Below, piece by piece: positions 62,146 through 64,000 of a DNA stretch of 64,000 bases. Where the stretch lies: contig ONCC01000003.1 of the NCBI GenBank assembly GCA_900316235.1, forward strand, positions 25,340 to 89,339. Reading direction: 5' to 3'. The notes under the pieces are model-generated. The model ran no database searches, had not been told where the DNA came from, and saw nothing but the letters and a program-made list of their open reading frames with translations. Both the position numbers and the translations under genes were made by a program. How positions within the stretch are numbered: position 1 is the first letter of the stretch; every line of letters starts with the position of its first letter. This stretch comes from an uncultured Bacteroidales bacterium. Lineage in GTDB: Bacteria > Bacteroidota > Bacteroidia > Bacteroidales > P3.

Positions 62146-62352
62146 ACTAATCAGGTACAGCGACTTATATACAAAAAACGGGCCCCTGCCTTCAAAACAG
62201 GTACCCATGGAGATTTTTTACCAGAAAATTAACTTAATAAATATTAAATTTCATGTATCTCACCAGTGCTCACATCTTGATTCTATCCCCGACAAAGAGG
62301 TTTATCGCAGGTCGATGTTTTTCGCTATAATTGTTTTTATTCAGCGGTGCTT

Positions 62353-62395
62353 AAGACACTAAAGGGCAGAATTGTTTGTGGGATAGGTTCCAGTC
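62353..62395. repeat. Left copy of 43-bp direct repeat flanking the ATPase gene
   Basis: The 43 bases from AAGACACTAAAGG to CCAGTC match 63722-63764 at 37 positions in the same orientation, with no gaps. The two copies bracket the ATPase gene and about 1.37 kb. Confidence 0.88.
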
Positions 62396-62444
62396 ATCAG
62401 TCTACTCATTTTCAAATAAATAGGCGAGTGCAACTGCGCGGTTC

Positions 62445-62469
62445 ACAATTTTGTGGTCCACAAAGTTGT
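62445..62469. promoter_or_regulatory. Operator-like palindrome upstream of the ATPase gene
   Basis: The arms around a central T (62457) read ACAATTTTGTGG and CCACAAAGTTGT, with a single mismatch. The palindrome covers roughly the -33 region relative to the -7 box at 62490, so a regulator bound here would block the promoter. Confidence 0.55.
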
Positions 62470-62489
62470 AAACTTTTCAAAAATAACTG

Positions 62490-62497
62490 TATCTTTG
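62490..62497 (+). promoter_or_regulatory. -7 box of the ATPase gene
   Basis: TATCTTTG followed by CACC lies 29 nt upstream of ATG 62526 and matches TAnnTTTG. Confidence 0.65.
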
Positions 62498-62525
62498 CAC
62501 CTGAAAAACTAATACTTTCAGGACG

Positions 62526-63650
62526 ATGAAAAAGGCATTTGTATATGGCGTTGCCGTTGAAGGTGAGAACTTTACAGACCGTGTAGCGGAAACAAAACGG
62601 TTAAAAAGGGACTTTGAAAACGGACAGAATGTAGTGCTGATATCCCCTCGCAGAATGGGTAAGACCTCGCTGGTGAGGCGTGTAATTTCACAAATCGACA
62701 CCGACCAGATTGCCGTTGTGCATCTCGACATCTACGACTGCCGCACGGAGTACGAATTTTACAACAAGCTGGCAACGGCGGTATTGAGACAGGCTTCGGG
62801 AAAAGGAGAGCTTATGCTTCGCAACATCAAAGAATTCCTTACGCGGCTGACGCCCAAAATTTCATTCGGCATCGACCCCGCAAATGAGATGTCGGTGTCG
62901 CTGGGTATCGTCCCCGAGGACTATTCGCCCGAAGAGATCCTGCAGTTGCCTGAGAAGATGGCTCACAAGATGGGGAAACATATCGTTGTGTGCATCGACG
63001 AGTTCCAGCAGATTGGCAATTTCCCTGATTTAATAGAAGTGCAGAAACGCATACGCGGAGTGTGGCAGCTGCAGAAAGAGGTCTCCTACTGCCTCTATGG
63101 CAGCAAGAAACACATGCTGACCGACCTGTTCCAGAACAAGCAGATGCCCTTCTATCAGTTTGGCGACATACGGTTCCTCCAGCCCATCGCCCTTGCCGAC
63201 TGGATTCCCTTCATACGTGGCAAGTTTGAGGAGAAGGGGCAGTCGATTTCCGACGAACAAATCACGAGGATATGCGAGACGGTGGAGTACCAGTCGTCGT
63301 ATGTGCAGCAGCTGGCGTGGAACGTGATGCTGTGTTGCGACAAAGTGGTCGACGAGGCTGCAATGACGGAAGCTTTGGATGACTTAATTGGCCAGAACTC
63401 GACGCTTTTCCTGCAGCAGACAGAAGGTTTGTCGTCCTACCAGATGAATTTCCTCAAAGCCCTCGCGGCGGGCGAGACGGGTGACTTCACATCGGCTGCC
63501 ATCCTCAAGAAATACAACCTGGGGTCGAAGTCGAACATCAGCCGACTGACGGACACGCTGATAAAGAAAGAGCTGATAGAGAAAACCGGACGAACTGTAA
63601 CCATCGCCGATCCTGTGTTCCGCCTATGGATGCGTACTCAGCTCTCGTGA
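62526..63650 (+). CDS. AAA/STAND-like ATP-binding protein
   Basis: The 374-residue protein resembles the archaeal-type or STAND-related ATPases (AAA_14/ATPase_2-like) common in Bacteroidota. The N-terminus VEGENFTDRVAETKRLKRDF leads to Walker A SPRRMGKTSLVRRV (about 40-53). Walker B is VVCIDEFQQIG (about 153-163), then a sensor-like YCLYGSKKH. The C-terminal half (about 215-374) is helical and ends in a winged-helix-like segment (ILKKYNLGSKSNISRLTDTL ... FRLWMR). The physiological role of the family is unclear. It sits alone with its own promoter and an operator-like palindrome, bracketed by 43-bp direct repeats, as if it were a small transferable cassette. Confidence 0.82.
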   Translation: MKKAFVYGVAVEGENFTDRVAETKRLKRDFENGQNVVLISPRRMGKTSLVRRVISQIDTDQIAVVHLDIYDCRTEYEFYNKLATAVLRQASGKGELMLRNIKEFLTRLTPKISFGIDPANEMSVSLGIVPEDYSPEEILQLPEKMAHKMGKHIVVCIDEFQQIGNFPDLIEVQKRIRGVWQLQKEVSYCLYGSKKHMLTDLFQNKQMPFYQFGDIRFLQPIALADWIPFIRGKFEEKGQSISDEQITRICETVEYQSSYVQQLAWNVMLCCDKVVDEAAMTEALDDLIGQNSTLFLQQTEGLSSYQMNFLKALAAGETGDFTSAAILKKYNLGSKSNISRLTDTLIKKELIEKTGRTVTIADPVFRLWMRTQLS

Positions 63651-63721
63651 GCTCCTTCGTCGCTGTACGACGATGATGCGTACCGACCTCGCGGTATAAA
63701 CCAGCTAAGCATACATACCAC

Positions 63722-63764
63722 AAGACCCTAAAGGACAGAATTGTTCGTGGGATCGGTACCGGTC
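63722..63764. repeat. Right copy of 43-bp direct repeat flanking the ATPase gene
   Basis: The 43 bases from AAGACCCTAAAGG to CCGGTC lie 71 nt after the ATPase stop codon. This copy differs from the left copy at six positions. Confidence 0.88.
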
Positions 63765-63775
63765 CCCTAAAAAGA

Positions 63776-63806
63776 AAGCGCCACGAAAGGGGATTTTGGG
63801 GCGCTT
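63776..63806 (-). terminator. Intrinsic terminator of the right-edge gene
   Basis: On the minus strand AAGCGCC pairs with GGCGCTT across a 17-base loop and is followed by TCTTTTT. It lies 39 nt after the stop of the partial gene at the window edge. Confidence 0.65.
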
Positions 63807-63844
63807 GGGATTGATGATTGTCAAAATGAAAAAGAAGGAAAATT

Positions 63845-64000
63845 CTAATCTTTAACTAGTCGTACGAAGAGACGGTTTTCTTTTCCGGAAGAGCCCTGCT
63901 GTGGAAACCAAGAGTAAATATAATATCCGGGGTCAGTTGAGAGGGTACTATAGTACCAGTTTAATGTAAAAGCAGAACTTGACCATGACTGGAAAAGGCC
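63845..64000 (-). CDS. C-terminal end of an exported-type protein (5' end outside window)
   Basis: A minus-strand frame of 51 codons is open to the right edge and ends at TAG 63845. It reads FTLNWYYSTLSTDPGYYIYS, then WFPQQGSSGKENRLFVRLVKD. The aromatic strand pattern and the final LFVRLVKD resemble the end of Fib_succ_major/DUF1566-type domains found in surface lipoproteins of Bacteroidota and Fibrobacter. That assignment is tentative because only about 50 residues are visible. A terminator follows the stop. Confidence 0.6.
   Translation of the reverse strand, partial: GLFQSWSSSAFTLNWYYSTLSTDPGYYIYSWFPQQGSSGKENRLFVRLVKD

Larger units (their letters stand above)
61895..62525. other. Intergenic region: repeats, direct repeat, operator-like palindrome, promoters
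   Basis: This is the longest gap in the window (631 bases). From left to right it holds the nadB promoter, heptamer array B, phased array copy 4 (62062-62145) with a related tail and an imperfect hairpin (62180-62206), A/T-rich sequence, the left 43-bp direct repeat (62353-62395), a 25-bp palindrome (62445-62469) and the -7 box of the ATPase gene (62490-62497). No open reading frame looks real. Confidence 0.7.

Noticed and set aside
62526..63650. ATPase as part of a defence island or transposon
   Set aside because: Direct repeats flank it, but no transposase, nuclease or other defence gene is present. I keep only the cassette hypothesis.

Overview
The window looks like a chromosomal segment from a Bacteroidales-type member of the Bacteroidota. 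Three kinds of evidence support this. Promoters carry the phylum's -7 box (TAnnTTTG) and sit in A/T-rich gaps between GC-richer genes. Several secreted proteins end in type IX secretion (T9SS) sorting domains of both type A and type B. The gene families are also typical of the group: two-subunit methylmalonyl-CoA mutase, DUF4270, DUF3078, DUF4296, BspA-like leucine-rich repeats, a C10 peptidase, and the short GT5 'glycogen synthase' next to DUF4270. I cannot name a genus. There is no rRNA, CRISPR array, integrase or complete insertion sequence.

Layout. 1-11 kb: one minus-strand giant secreted protein of at least 3,666 codons that runs off the left edge. It is built from CARDB-like modules, two parallel beta-helix regions, and lamin-tail-like and GEVED-like domains. 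11.4-14.1 kb: operon hutI - lolD-like - rlmB. 14.1-21.9 kb: T9SS LRR protein, ruvB, tandem universal stress protein, BaiN/HI0933 flavoprotein, ABC-F protein, TonB. 22-25.3 kb: AddA-like helicase-nuclease. 25.6-30.3 kb: mutA, LptF/G permease, SufE, MIP18-family Fe-S factor and an OppC/DppC-like permease, all on the plus strand and tightly packed. 30.4-33.4 kb: small lipoproteins. 33.5 kb: tRNA-Val(TAC). 33.6-38.9 kb: overlapping operon sufC - sufD - PD40/OmpA-like lipid-interface protein - MsbA-like exporter. 39-45.5 kb: SAM hydroxide adenosyltransferase, DUF3078 barrel, recX, short GT5, DUF4270, MORN protein, maf. 45.4-50.3 kb: T9SS type-B protein translationally coupled to recQ. 50.6-56.2 kb: rpsA, FHS-type MFS transporter, T9SS C10 protease. 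56.3-60.2 kb: atpE-F-H-A-G, without atpB, atpD or atpC. 60.3-61.9 kb: nadB. 62.5-63.7 kb: an AAA/STAND-like ATPase between 43-bp imperfect direct repeats. Right edge: the C-terminus of another secreted-looking protein.

What stands out beyond ordinary gene content is a layer of short phased repeats. Four intergenic copies of an inverted array are built from 10-11-bp TAGGAGTTGGT-like units around a CTACCRTGGTAG core. Two of them are followed by a shared tail and an intrinsic terminator, and a third by a similar tail and an imperfect hairpin. Separate 11-bp tandem arrays lie at 19.15 and 32.4 kb. Two nearly identical heptamer arrays lie at 59.8 and 61.9 kb. 9-bp arrays, in frame and encoding three-residue periods, are set into otherwise conserved proteins (ABC-F, MutA, AtpG). 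A heptamer-derived insert lies in NadB. I do not recognise this repeat system, and it is the best candidate for something undescribed. Other notable points are a strong terminator between atpE and atpF, the split ATP synthase and Suf gene sets, and the repeat-flanked ATPase.
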